Positions 1 to 11,994 of a DNA stretch of 64,000 bases are shown piece by piece. Numbering within the stretch: the stretch's first letter is position 1; every line of letters starts with the position of its first letter. The stretch lies in NCBI GenBank assembly GCA_020466095.1, contig CM035807.1, forward strand, positions 98,785,785 through 98,849,784. The letters run 5' to 3'. The stretch comes from Chlorops oryzae (taxonomy: Eukaryota > Arthropoda > Insecta > Diptera > Chloropidae). The translations under genes were made by a program, and so were the position numbers. The notes beneath the pieces were generated by a model. The model had not been told where the DNA came from. It saw only the letters and a list, made by a program, of their open reading frames with translations, and ran no database searches.

Positions 1-3000
1 ATTGTTATTGCATTGAATGGTAATACCGAGCGATTTATCGCTCTTTTCGATCGTGACTCTTCTAAGGTCTCCAGGGCATAAAAAATCCGACGGCGTATTC
101 GAACTTCTTTGCTTACTGCTGCCGCCATGGCTAAGCACTTCAACATGCACCTGAGGCATTGGTGATCCGCGGCCACTACCACCACTGCCTCCTCCTCCTC
201 CGCAGCCGTTACCGAGACCCATGCCAGCTGCATTCATTACGGATGTATGCTGTTGTGTCAACGGAATGATCGCAGCGGCATTGGCGGCGCTAGTCGCATT
301 GAAGTGATGATCAATCGATCCGGAACTATTCTTTACGCCACTGTTCTTACTTGCTACGCTCGGATTCGATGGTATGCGCAACCGTTGATGGTCCTTTTTG
401 CGAGGAAACGTCCCGCCTTCATAGATGATTCCAGTATTGGCCGCAATACTGGCAATATGCGGATGACGATAATGGCTGGCATGTGACGAAACTGGCAAGG
501 GCGGCGGAGTCTGATATTCATGTATGTATGAGGCGTGCGTGTGATGTGTATTGTGTGACGGTGAAACGTATTCAAAATCGAATTTGTCAACATTGCTTAT
601 GGGTATCCCGATAACGCCAGTGCCGCCGCCACCTGCGCTACCGACAGTGTCCACTAGACCAGCGTGTCCGGTATGTGGCTGTAACGGCGTTGGTGAAGGT
701 AAAGTCAATGGACTAGAATGGCGTATTTGACGAAGTGCGTTCGAATGCGGGTGGCTGGACGTAGTGTGCGCCGTAAAAGTCGGAAAGAGCTGTGTGTGAC
801 GATTATGCGGCGGCGTTGGATTTGAGCTGCCAGCTGCATGGAACATGGAACCCACTCCGCCCGGTGGTAAGCTGCTTCCCATAATGCCAGATGCAATGCT
901 CTCGCTATCGCTGGGATATTTGGCAACATTTTTAGATGCAATCGATGCATTCGCAGCTTGTGGCATCGGAATGCCACGTTTCGGGTAATGTGATATAGCA
1001 TATTCGCTTATGGGAGGACTCTTCGTTGACAGTATCGAATCGATGGAGTTCTGTGATTTCAACGATATCATGTCTAGAGAGTTTTGTTGTGTGGCTGAGC
1101 TACTCCGTACGAAGACCGTATTGTTCGAATGCGTTGGCGGATGTAGGGGCATAAAAAGTGCCGGATGAGGTGTGGATTTACTCGAGCCGCTACTGACGCC
1201 CGATGAGGACGACATGGCGCCATTGGTATGCGTTGGACTGAACATTTCGAAGAGATGTTGCTTGCGCGATAAAAATTCTGTATGACCTCCGCTTCCGCTG
1301 GTGTTAATAACTTGCTGTTGAGCCTGCTGGCCGCTAGTCTTATAGAACTCCGTTGGCGTTATATTTAGAGAGTAACGATTCTGATAGTTGTGAGCGCGAG
1401 GATTTCCATATTTATCCGATATGCAATTGGATGCTTGCATTTTAACGCGCATATTTGCACCAACGATTGGAGCTGGACGCTGTAAAGGCTTCGTTGAATC
1501 GATAACTAAATGCTCTGTCTCCATGGGAGCAGTTGTGCCGCCATAGACCGAGTGACGCATATAGCTATTTGAATTTGATGTTCCGCCGCTTCCGGTGGTC
1601 ATGCTGTTCGGGCTTTGGAATAACACCGAAGCCGGTATCGGATTGGAGTTGCGATTCGGATTATTTTTTATAGCGCTTCCGGTGCGTGTATTTGCCATCG
1701 TTACTGATTTCAAATGTGGCGGTAATGCTGGCGGTGTTGGCTCTACGGAGACTTCACGCTCATCATCTTTGTCGACGTTGATTGGACCAGCCGTAAACAA
1801 CGACAACGGTGCACGTTTCTTCTCACTGCGTTGAACGATGGTGCCCGTTGGATTCTCATGCGTTGCATTCAGTATGTTCGTGCGTGGCCAAGTGCCCATG
1901 CTCTTTGCCACAGCTTCCTTTTCTTTCTTACTTCGCTTGCCGCGCTTAAAAAGATTCTCTTTGCTCTTCTCCGTTGAATTCTCACTTAAGACCGAATCGA
2001 GGGCCGCCAGTGCATCGTTCTCCTGAGCAAAATGATCGGCGCTATCTGAGCCCGGCTTCGAAATGTGTATCTTCTCCTTGAACTTGCTAAGCATTTCAGC
2101 GATTTTCGATGGATGTTTAGCGCCAGTAGCACGATGCATTGAATCGATGGAATCGGTTTGAGAAGACGATGTCGTCATACGTCGTTGGCCATCAATGTAT
2201 CCAGCCGATACGTCTTGTATGTTCTTTAAAGCGAATATTGTTACGGAGCTATTACGTTCATCGTTAAGCAAATGCATGACATCGTCAATGCATTTAATAC
2301 CTTCCATTGATTTATTATTGATACTCAAAATACGATCACCAACGTCAAGTTCTGGTTCATATGCGGCCAATGAGTTCTGTTCTATTTTGGAAATAAACAC
2401 TCCTGTATCCAAACTCAAACCATGATTGGGATTATCTTGCAAATTCAAATGGACCGTGTAGCAATGACGCTTGCTATGACGCGTTCGTGACACCAGAAGA
2501 TTGCAGCGCGGCGCACTTGCACGTATTTCATCCAGTACCATTCGTTTGCTCATAGCTTGACATTCGATTTGATTGACTTTGCAGATGACGTCGTTTATTT
2601 TAAGCTTCCCAAATGCCGGCGAGACGCTAGTAACGCCACAGACGAGCAAACGATTATTGGTATCATCGAGTATGATTCCAATGTCCGCATCGCTATGATA
2701 ATTGCACAATTCAATGTCAAGCATATCCTCCGCTTCATAGGCACCCATACGAAAGCTACGTCTCGATGTTGAATCCGTGTTCTGGTTTTCAATACGCTCC
2801 TTTAGCACATCGATTTCCTTTTGTGCCTCATCCTTTTGCTTTTTGATTTTCTCACTATCACGTATAGCGGACAAAAGATCGGATATAGCCTTATCACGCT
2901 CCTTCCGAAGATTATCGCATAAAGTCTTAACCGAATCGCGCTCTTGAACAATTTTCTCTCGCTGCGAAATCGCCCAATCGCGAACCTGTTTCGCTTCCTC

Positions 3001-4155
3001 TGCATCCTGCTGCGCATGCTCAACCTCAGCCTGGGCCTTTTCCAGATTTTTTCGCAATTTCTCGATTTCCTTAAAATCATCTTTACTATCCGAAAACTCT
3101 TTGGACCATGAACTCTCGCGTGATTTCAATAAATCACGTTTCTTTAGCTCCGAATTTGCTTGCTGTAAGACTTTTATATCATTTTTATACATGATTTCAT
3201 CTTTTTTATATTTCTCGAGCTCTTTATTGGCGGCCGCCAGATCATCGGACATTTTCTGATGTTCCTGCAGTACATTATCCTTTTCGGATAATAATTGATT
3301 GAGCTCCTCCTGCAAACGATTATGTTGAACCGTTATCAATAGCACTTTATTCGCCTCAGCGTCCAGCAATGATTTTAATTTTTGATTTTCTTTATCGATG
3401 ATATCACGTTGCATATTAAATTGCTCACGTGAATCTCGATAGAAATTTCGATCTCTCTTAACATTCTCCAATTCAGCGATCGCTGAATTTAGGCTCTTCT
3501 TGTATTTCTCTCGATCTGCTGCGATTGCATTACGATCCTTCAGCAGATCCGTATTTCGTTCTTTGCACAAATGCAATTCTTCGATTAGCTTCTCACTCTC
3601 CGTGCAATTGCCATCACATTTACTATTGCCGCTTCCGCCACTGCCGCTGCCGCGATTCGACGTCACCTCACTGTAATCACAATAGTATGGATTCGTGTTG
3701 CCCGGCGCATTGCCATTTTCGTTTTCCAAACGTAATAGCTTTCTCTCGAGCATATTATTCTGTTGCTTCAAACGGGAATTCTCCGTTACTATGTCGGTGA
3801 ATTTACTTCGATCGCTGCTCTTCAGTTGATTCATCGCTGCCATATATTGTTCTTGATAGAAAGCCAGCTTCGATGATAAATCATCGCAGCGGCGCATTGT
3901 ATCCGAATGTTGGTGCCGTAATGTTGTCAACTCTAAAAGCGCCGCATCGTATTGTGTCTTGATGACGTCATATTTGGTGTTAGCACCCGTATTAACGTTA
4001 TTCGGATTGTTGTTGTTATTGTTATTGCTATTATTATTGTTAGCCATATTTGTTGCATTCGTGCTACCGCTTGAATTCGATGATCGCCGAAGCGTACGAT
4101 CGTATCCAACATACTCTGGACTTTCTTCTGCGAAAAAGAAATTGATAATGGGTAC

Positions 4156-4190
<35 letters not shown>

Positions 4191-4278
4191 ATAAACCAAA
4201 GAAATCTTACTTATCGAATTCATGCATCATACCTTCTTGACTGCTTGTGCTTGTTAAAGATAAGTCCCCGGATGCCAT
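1..4278 (-). CDS. dlg5: Discs large 5 (dlg5), N-terminal 1391 residues, runs off left edge
   Basis: Large MAGUK scaffold of cell junctions, cortex and membrane trafficking (family knowledge). Two coding exons are seen: exon 1 at 4278-4233 (start MASGDLSLTSTSSQE) and exon 2 from 4127, open without a stop to base 1; the 105-bp intron has GT-AG borders and phase 1. The start codon at 4278-4276 has a good context (CGAAAATGG), and the nearest upstream ATG is in another frame and closes quickly. Domains: long coiled coil at about residues 65-465, broken by a Gly/Ser-rich insert near 172-189; PDZ1 about 480-565 (DIGIIL loop); PDZ2 about 567-649 (NHGLSL loop); a Ser/Thr/His/Gly-rich linker about 655-1345; the start of PDZ3 (SLGITI) at the edge. 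The usual fourth PDZ, SH3 and guanylate-kinase domains would lie outside the window. The paired PDZ domains after a long coiled coil are what point to dlg5 rather than another MAGUK. Confidence 0.87.
4157..4188. repeat. 32-base poly-A run inside dlg5 intron 1
   Basis: Uninterrupted A32 on the plus strand. On the coding strand it is a T32 tract about 30 nt upstream of the exon 2 acceptor, where a polypyrimidine tract belongs, so length changes could affect splicing. Confidence 0.95.
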
Positions 4279-4349
4279 TTTCGCCATTGGATCATTTTTG
4301 CTCTGTTTTCCAACAGTCTTGCTTTACCACGAGATTTTCCCCTTTTGTC
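4279..4349 (-). other. dlg5: Probable 5' UTR part of dlg5 exon 1
   Basis: Upstream of the dlg5 start codon the minus strand shows a candidate splice acceptor (AATTTCAG, its AG at 4351-4350). This suggests the coding exon begins at about 4349 with roughly 71 nt of 5' UTR, and that a non-coding leader exon lies further right. No leader exon or promoter could be picked out. Inference from the splice-site pattern only. Confidence 0.4.
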
Positions 4350-6749
4350 CTGAAATTGTAGATGATTCTTACTATAGTTTTGGGACGAAAGCGTTTTACA
4401 ATTAAAAAATTAAGCAGTAATTTATAGCTAAATTAATCTTTAAAAGAAATTTTAAACAGCCCACTGAAAATGGGAATGAATATTATTACTACTGGCACTG
4501 TAAAATGACTATTCCGTTGAGCTGCTTTTGAAATTAGCAATTAACAAATTAATCAAGACTGGCGTATGTGGATTTTCATTAATATTTATCATACGTTATG
4601 TCGCCTGCCCCAGTACATACAGGTACGCTAAATTTCAAGCTTGACTTGTCTGTGCGATATATGAGTATTTCTACATTCATAACGCAGACCATAAGTTTTA
4701 TTTATTTTAATTATTTAAAAGCATACAATATTAATATTTTAATAAGATTTAACCACACGAATATCGCAACGTAAAACAAGTTATTGAATATTGTTGCTAT
4801 TTTTAACTTATACAGTTATTGCTCCTCGTTGATTGTTGTTGTATTCAACGCAATAGAGTTCATATGATTTACATAAGACTCTTTGATTTCGAAGCAATTA
4901 AATGCTTTTATTGCATATATTGTGATATTTCCGGAATATAGGCCATTATTGAAATCATTCTGCCGCGGAGAATTGTGTGAAAAAAACTTTAATCTAGGGC
5001 GGACCGGGAAACGCTTTTGTCTGGGTTGATGATAATGGCTATATAGGCCAGGAAAAGTTCAATACTTGATAAGATGAAAAGCTAATTAACAAAGTAACAA
5101 AGGAATGTGGCAACACAGAAGCAACATTTGTTGCATCAATATTCGAACATGCCCTAATTAAGTTTTTCAACGCAAACTTTGCAAATCGTTGCCGTTATCT
5201 TATGTAGTTCAGTTTTCTATACGTTTTCCATTGAATATATATTAAATTCACTCACCAAAACTGTTGTTTTTCACAATCTCCAGCAGAAGCTTTTATACTA
5301 GAATTGCAGCAAACCGTATTAAGTGCTCATTACTAGTAACGGTGCATTGCAATACCGAGTAACAAAGTTTGTACAGTAATGCATTTCGTTACTTTTATCA
5401 ATTTTCAGCATAAACCACCTTTATGCATCATAGTACGGATATTCGTATAGAGAAAACTCGCGATTAAAAAATCTTTATATCTAAGAAGTCTTTTCAGGGA
5501 TGTAATCTTAAGGCTTTCAATTGTAGAAAATAACATTTCAAAAATGTTTGTTGAACTACTAGCAAGTAACTCATTAATGCTATAATTAACTTTATACTTC
5601 CTTCAAATGTGCACTATATGAGAAATTTATTACTTCGTTATCGCAAACATACGAATTGAAAAACTCAAAAAGATGAATTCGTGTCATTCGACTTGTCAAA
5701 TTTGATATGATAACTGAAAACGAGTGACATTTGAAAAAATATTAAAAAATCTTGTAAAATGCATTTCGTTATAAAGCTTCGTATCTTTGGTGGTTTGCAA
5801 TTTTTCAGCATACCCCACACTGGGAGCACAGTAGTAGCGGGAGTAGTCGTAGTAGTAGAAAAATGTGGAAAAACTTAAACAAAATGTCTGGGTAACAATG
5901 CAGGAAAAAGAATCAATGCACTTTAATGGTCTACACTCAGAATTACAGTAAGTAAAGTGCTCATAAGAAACCAATGAAAAACTAATCGAAAATTATTTCA
6001 AGGTAAATATTTAGCTTTCTTTTATATTGCGCTGTCAGGTAATCAAAGAAGCAGGGCTGCATGCGACTTTCTGGCTTTACTTCGCCGAAGAAATTAAGAT
6101 GGAAAGTAAATGGCGCAACAGCTTATTTACCTTCTTTTCTTCAATGTGCAAGTATTTACTGCATATTTGAATATAGTCTTTTAAGGCATGAACAGTAGAC
6201 ATTCATGTGGAATCACTGCTGGCACTTCCTTGTGTGTACCGGTTAAGACATATTCAAGATGTCTCTTTTCTTGGTACGTCTTTCTAAACTATGAAGATTG
6301 CGCACAATTTTTTTTGAACGTTTTCTTTAAGTGAAAATAGTTTGACTTAACGCAAAATTAATGAAACATGTGTGGGGTAGATTGAAGGAAACTTCAAAAC
6401 TTTTTGTTGAACCAAAATGAAAAATTTTAAACTTTGAATTCTCTTCTTCTTCTTAAGGTATGCTGGAAAACAGCTGGCTTTGTGTGTACGTTTGATGAAA
6501 CCCGCGCAAAACGCAACCTTCTTCTCTATCATTTTTGTTGCTACTTCTGACCCGGCACTTATGTATTGAATCTAGCAAATTTTCCTCGATACGCTCTTAC
6601 TGAGTAAGTTGTGTACCAGTTAGATTTGATTAACACATTAGTTCCGATTTCTTACCACTTTCCACAGCACTATCGTTTGCTGAGTAGAGTCAAAATTGTT
6701 AGAAAAAATCTATTTGTAAATATCTTTGGTGAAAAGTGAATAAAATAAA
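4350..6749. other. Intergenic region between dlg5 and RFeSP
   Basis: No convincing coding exon. AT-rich. Two short related stretches (near 5375-5425 and 5757-5815) share words such as GCATTTCGTTA and TTTTCAGCATA, probably remnants of an old repeat. The two genes are divergent, so this interval should contain the promoters of both. The last 150 bases before 6750 are the likely RFeSP leader. No TATA box that I would defend. Confidence 0.5.
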
Positions 6750-8752
6750 ATGATAAACGCAGCCGCTCGAGCGTACTTGCGCGCAGTAGTACAAGCAGTA
6801 CCCAATAGCACCAAGCCCTCAGTCCTAGCGACAATCCAGGGTAAAAAAGTGGTCACTGAATCGAAAAACGACAAAACCGTTTGTGGAGGGCGGCCAGTTG
6901 CTAGTTGTGGACTTCAAAGTAATCATTTTGCAAATTTTTTCTATCCCAACAAGTGCCATGGACAATTCACTCTTCATTTGTTTCAATTCACTCTATTTGT
7001 AATTATGTAATTTTTGAGGTTATGTTTGTCGATAGTATAGGAGCTTTCATACTATAGTTGGAAAACAACTATTTCACCATAACTTAAGTATTGGGCTAGA
7101 TTGTGTGCCTCAAGATTGGGCCATTTCTCCTTAACAGAGGAAGAGAAAATTAGCTTCCTACCCTCAGAACTGTTATAACTATTTCATTTGAATTCCTTTA
7201 AATTCTTTTTCTTTTTTCATGGATTACCAATGGATGCATATTCAATCAAAATGAATGGTGAACATTCAGGAGGAAAACGTTCCCATGATAGCACAGATTA
7301 ATCGTCAAAATGAATATATGAATATCTTAGAGATTGACTATCAAAATAGATTCAAGTAAAACTTGAAATCTTTCAATTATTGTTCTTATTGTTAGCTTCC
7401 AGAAGCAAAGCCATGTTATTAACAGGCAAACATGTTAGATATTAAAACTAAAGGAGAAGTGCTTTTACTAAATGCAGTGATTCACTTCTATAAACCACAA
7501 TGTTTAACGTACAATCAAATACATTAGAACTTGCAATATCTCAAATGCCAAGGATGTCTTAGAATCGGTAACTTTGCACTCCAATTAATTCCAATGGTTT
7601 ATAAACTAAAGCACTTGGTCTTGGTATATTGATAGTCAATAGGCGCAGTATTTTTAGCACAATTCATGAGTGCCCAATATGTGTAAATCCGCGAGAGGGC
7701 GTCCTCGGAGGAAGGTTATGGTAGTAACCCGCCGGACCCTAGCCAAACGTGTAACCAAATTGGTCGTGTGTAACCTTGAGGCTCACTGTGGGAGTCTCTG
7801 GGTATGTGCGATATTGATGAGGTGAAGAGGGTGCCGAATCTTGACGAAGAACATTGATTGTAGCTATACCCCTGCATGGGATAAAATAGGTTCGCTGAGC
7901 AACAGCGGCGCCCCAGTCGTACAGATGGATAGGCACTTAGCGTAGTCAAGTTAGACCGTCCGGGCATGTATCATTGGGTTTAAACAACACTACATAATAA
8001 TATGTGTTAATCCAACATGAGAACCGCACAGTTTTCCTCATCATCAAAATAAGGTGCATGTTTCTAACAATCTCTATGTCTTTCAGCTAAACAAATCCGC
8101 CTTGCACACAGTGACTTACGCGTGCCAGACTTCACGCCATACCGTCGCGATGCAGTTAAAGCTAGCAATAGGAAAAACGAATCGGCCGAGGACCGTAAAG
8201 CTTTTTCGTATATGCTAGTTGGAGCGTCGGCTGTTGGTGGAGCATACGCTGCTAAGGGCTTAGTGAACATGTTCGTTGGCTCAATGAGTGCTTCGGCTGA
8301 TGTCTTGGCTATGGCCAAGATTGAAGTCAAGCTAAATGAAATTCCGGAAGGCAAATCTGTTACTTTCAAATGGCGTGGCAAACCGTTGTTCATTCGTCAT
8401 CGAACAGCCAGCGAAATCGAAGCCGAACGAAGTGTAGCCACCTCAACGCTGCGTGATCCAGAAACAGATGAAGTAAGTATGATTTAATGTTTGCAAATCG
8501 AATGCTTTGTCTATAATACTCCTTCCTTGACAGCAACGCGTCAAGAAGCCCGAGTGGTTAGTCGTTATTGGGGTATGTACACATTTAGGTTGTGTACCAA
8601 TTGCCAATGCTGGAGATTTTGGTGGCTACTACTGTCCATGCCACGGCTCGCATTATGATGCATCAGGACGCATCCGTAAGGGTCCGGCGCCATTGAATTT
8701 GGAAGTTCCCACACACGAATTCCCTGAAGAGGGTCTTCTTATTGTTGGTTAG
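6750..8752 (+). CDS. RFeSP: Ubiquinol-cytochrome c reductase Rieske iron-sulfur subunit, complete copy (231 aa)
   Basis: Catalytic subunit of mitochondrial complex III: its 2Fe-2S cluster takes electrons from ubiquinol and passes them to cytochrome c1 at the inner membrane. Three exons: 6750-6840, 8087-8472 and 8534-8752, all GT-AG; the phases join without a break. Exon 1 encodes an Ala/Arg-rich mitochondrial presequence ([15 protein letters not shown]). A single membrane helix lies at about 70-92 ([13 protein letters not shown]...). The flexible hinge segment ([15 protein letters not shown]) follows. The cluster-binding loops are CTHLGC (C174, H176, C179) and CPCHGS (C193, C195, H196): ligands C174, H176, C193, H196 and disulfide C179-C195. 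Length matches the family (about 230 aa). Exons 2 and 3 are repeated exactly 9005 bases downstream without exon 1, so this is the copy expected to make protein. Confidence 0.97.
7660..7985. mobile_element. GC-richer interspersed fragment at the left edge of unit A (LINE empty site)
   Basis: About 320 bases, clearly less AT-rich than the intron around it. The same sequence in unit B is split by the LINE into 12725-12862 and 16816-16985. It contains GTCTCTGGGTA once (7794-7804), where unit B has it on both sides of the LINE. Relative to unit B, unit A has about 19 extra bases near 7875-7895. The family was not recognised; on the minus strand it might be a piece of a LINE leader or of a short retroelement. 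The edge of this fragment coincides with the edge of the duplication. Confidence 0.5.
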
Positions 8753-8907
8753 ACGCTTGCGGAGAAGTAGAAATTAACGCTGTTAACGTATTCTAGCAAA
8801 ATGAAATCTATTTAAATCATAAAAATGAAGTGGAAATCGAATCTTTGGCTGATGATAGATAACAAATGATGCCAGAGCCCTAAAATCTTGAAACTTCTTT
8901 AGAATTC

Positions 8908-8913
8908 AATAAA
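8908..8913 (+). terminator. Poly(A) signal of RFeSP, copy A
   Basis: AATAAA 156 bases after the RFeSP stop codon. If used efficiently it would stop transcripts before the second set of RFeSP exons. Confidence 0.7.
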
Positions 8914-9671
8914 AAACCGTGATAATTACACTCATTTGGTGTCATATGCATTGAGGGTAAAATATTACAAATAAGGGGGACATCCCCGAGAGAATTTTTT
9001 AAGGTTCAAAAACATCGATCGTTTTCCAGCTCAATTCGCAACACAAAAATAAACGCAAAAGCAAAAACAATTATGCGGTCAATTTTTAAGATGCCGATAA
9101 AAGGAAGAATTTTATGCATTTTCTTTCAAAATAAGTGTCTTCATCTTTGAAGATCTACAGAATCTTATTTTCTTCACCGATCTAAAAACTATTTAATAAT
9201 TTTAAGAGGGGCTAATATAATTTAATTTGGGCGACAATTTTTTCAAATCCATCCATTGCCGAATTATGGCCTGTTCAGATGTAACATATTCATATGAAAA
9301 GAGGCGAAATTTTTAGTAGATTTAGCTGTTTTTCTGGCAGCCCTGCCTACCATAGCTGTGACAGCAGTTCTACTGGGATGGGCGATGTCATACAATACAA
9401 TATTGTATGGGCGCTATATTACGATAGTTGCGAAATTTATCTTTTAAAAGTATCGATGAGGAATATAGGCGGAATGGGAAATAAATCTAATTACGTTGCA
9501 AAAATATGTCATAGGAGCCATCTGCCGAAAATTTTAATATAAAATTACAATAATAGGCGACTGTATTTCGATACTATAGCTGATTGCCAATAAGCCCGAA
9601 AAGCGCAATATTGATTTGATTTCGATATATTGATGAAGTCAACACATCGCTGCATTGTCAACAACAGCAAG

Positions 9672-10740
9672 TAGGGATGGGATTCGATTGATTTCGTATT
9701 TCGAATATTTTCGAGCCATTCGACTAGTCGCCGTTCATATAACGCGACAAACTAGCAACGACGAAGTTGGCTTGTTGGCGAGTGTCGTACGGGGATGTGC
9801 TCGTTCTATTATATGCGAAAGAAGGAGAACCACAAAATGCTGCGAACCGTCCATAAGGAATCGTCGACCAAAGTAATTGTTGCAGAATCCGTTTCTTACT
9901 TCCCAACGGGAAAATACGTAATACATGAACTTTGTAATTTAATGATTCATTTATAAATTCAAAGAAGTGGAACTATGCATTACCAGGTTATCGGATTTGT
10001 ATGGAGTAGAAGATTTTGGTTATATTTTCTACCAACAACAACCAAATTGACATGTGCTTACAGTTTTTATTGCAATGGTAATGCACGATTTTCCTAGGAC
10101 ATCGCTGTAAAAAAATTCATTGCTAACGTAATGGGCAGTTATGTTGAATGTTTAACTTACTTTGCTTACCTTTTCCCGTTGGGTTGTGCGACCGGCCAGC
10201 AAGTGCTACCGATTAATATGTCTGAGAAATTTTAAGGCCTTTTACACTAGTCCATTCCCACTTTTGGGCGAGCAAATTGCGGGAATTTAGAGAAAAATTG
10301 AGCGTTTTGGGTTGCACGTACCCAATAGGCAGTTTTGTGCCCTCTTTCGTACGTGGAAACACGGATGTAACTCTAAAAGCGATTAAAAATAGGAATTGAT
10401 TGTCAATAATTGGCTAGTGCAAAAGGGATTCTTTCACAGCTGACTGATTTTCGAAAATTGATTTTCTTATGAAAACTTCGATTCTACCGATTAAAGGCAC
10501 ATAATTCAGATCTAGATGAATCAGTCAGAATTTCGTTAGTGAAAAAGAGCTGATGTGGTTCACCGAATAGGAGGAAATGAAGGGAACAGTTACACTCACA
10601 CGCCCGTACCCTGATCAGCAGACTAATGCGTTTCATTATCGCAAATGCTCTCAAGATTCGTTTCAAAACTCTAATTTCGGACCATAAAGTCGATTTGTTT
10701 TCGATTTCGAATGGTCGAGTATCGAATTCACCCATCCCTA
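9672..10740. mobile_element. hAT-type non-autonomous DNA transposon, copy A
   Basis: Flanked by an 8-bp direct duplication ACAGCAAG (9664-9671 and 10741-10748). Ends are inverted repeats starting TAGGGATGGG and continuing to ATTCGAT with a 3-base offset; subterminal TTCGAT/TCGAAT words extend the similarity inward. An 8-bp duplication with this TIR start suggests the hAT superfamily. No transposase is readable. The element ends only about 100 bases before the ABHD2 start codon. Confidence 0.8.
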
Positions 10741-10842
10741 ACAGCAAGTGCGACAGTTTTCTAAATGTAGCGGAGGGTCACGTTTGTTTAACGCGGACAA
10801 CAAAATTGACGATGTAAAACACGCATACGAGAAAGAACGAAA

Positions 10843-11135
10843 ATGATTCTCGCTCAGCTATTCCAGTGCTCGAACTTCTACGACAACTTGCTGCAATCGC
10901 AGTCACAAGTCGCACAAATATTTACGGACTTCTCGCCGTTCGCATTTGATCATCAGCATTTATTTGAAACATTAACTACGATGTCGACCGCTTTTTTGAC
11001 AGCACTAGCTATAATTTTGTGTATTTTATTTCGTATTTTGAACGTGAATAGCCAGCCGCTTAAGCCAAGCGTTTGGTGCTTCGACCAACAGTTCTTGGAT
11101 TGCATTTTCAAAATTGCGCCCTCGCTCAAAGAACC
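10843..11135 (+). CDS. Hydr2: ABHD2/Hydr2 exon 1, copy A (alternative or orphan first exon)
   Basis: First coding exon of the ABHD2-type hydrolase, ending in a good donor (CC|GTAAGT). The coding sequence appears identical to copy B at 19870-20162. It encodes 97 residues plus two bases, with a membrane segment at about residues 49-68. It has its own promoter region and donor but no private exon 2. A transcript starting here would have to splice about 15 kb downstream to the exon at 26255, over the duplicate RFeSP exons and copy B exon 1. The phase would fit. It is either an alternative first exon or a dead relic. Confidence 0.7.
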
Positions 11136-11762
11136 GTAAGTAAATTTTCCGAATTCCTTTCCCGTCAACCCGCCTATAATCGATTTACATCGGTTCCGCT
11201 GATAAAACGGCCGATAGCTTTGCGTGCTGACCGGATTCCCGGTTCGTTGGTCTTCTTGCGCCAATTTCAAAAATATTTGTAGCTTGATAAATAGATTTGG
11301 AAGTAGATCAGCGATTGCAACTGGCCCCAAGTCATAAAAAGCAATGAAATTTAAATTTAATGATCTTAGTTTTACTGGCATTTTTTGATTGAAAAATCAA
11401 AAAGCGCTACCCTAGATTGTCCCGAAATATTTTGAGGGAAAAATCAACATCCCTCAGTAAGTTGAAATCTACGACAGGAATTATGAGAATGCAAGCTGTT
11501 ATCAAGCAAAATGCATCCAGGACGGTACAGATTTGCACATTCAATTCCTGTAGGTATCAATTTTAAATTGGGACGACTTTATCCCAAACCACGCCCACTT
11601 TTCCAATTTTGTGGAATTTTCGAATCTATCAACCTTTCGGCCAGCTTAAAATTTTTCAGTCTGACCCTTTCAAACACGTTGTTTTTACCCTTTGAAGGCA
11701 TAGTCTTTGTTTTTCTTTTCATCGAAAGATTGCAAATTTATACAAACATTTATCGGCCTTAT

Positions 11763-11994
11763 CATGATACAAGAAAACAAGATAGCGCCACTTGAGAGAG
11801 GAAACGTCACAAACTCAAAATCGCGATTCGTTGTTGTTGTTTCCCATGTTAAACCGGCTTTTTACTTTTTTGAATAGCATGGGAAACAACAACAATTTCT
11901 CGCTCAGTGAAGCCACAAACTCAATTTTTGGCTCTCAGAGAGAGCCTCAAAATAGCGGTACTGAAGTGGCGCTATCTTGTTTTCTTGTATCATG
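11763..11994. mobile_element. P-element-superfamily MITE, copy A
   Basis: 232 bp with perfect 31-bp terminal inverted repeats (11763-11793 and 11964-11994) starting CATGATACAAG, flanked by the 8-bp duplication GGCCTTAT (11755-11762 and 11995-12002). TIR length, the CATGAT start and an 8-bp duplication are all features of P transposons. A second inner inverted repeat built on GTTGTTGTTTCCCATG makes the centre fold back as well. No coding capacity. Confidence 0.82.

Noticed and set aside
705..3800. Assorted frames of 60-100 codons on both strands
   Set aside because: Shadows of the dlg5 coding exon, which is open without a stop from 4127 to 1.
8064..8393. Minus-strand 109-codon frame (repeated at 17069-17398)
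   Set aside because: Antisense shadow of RFeSP exon 2.
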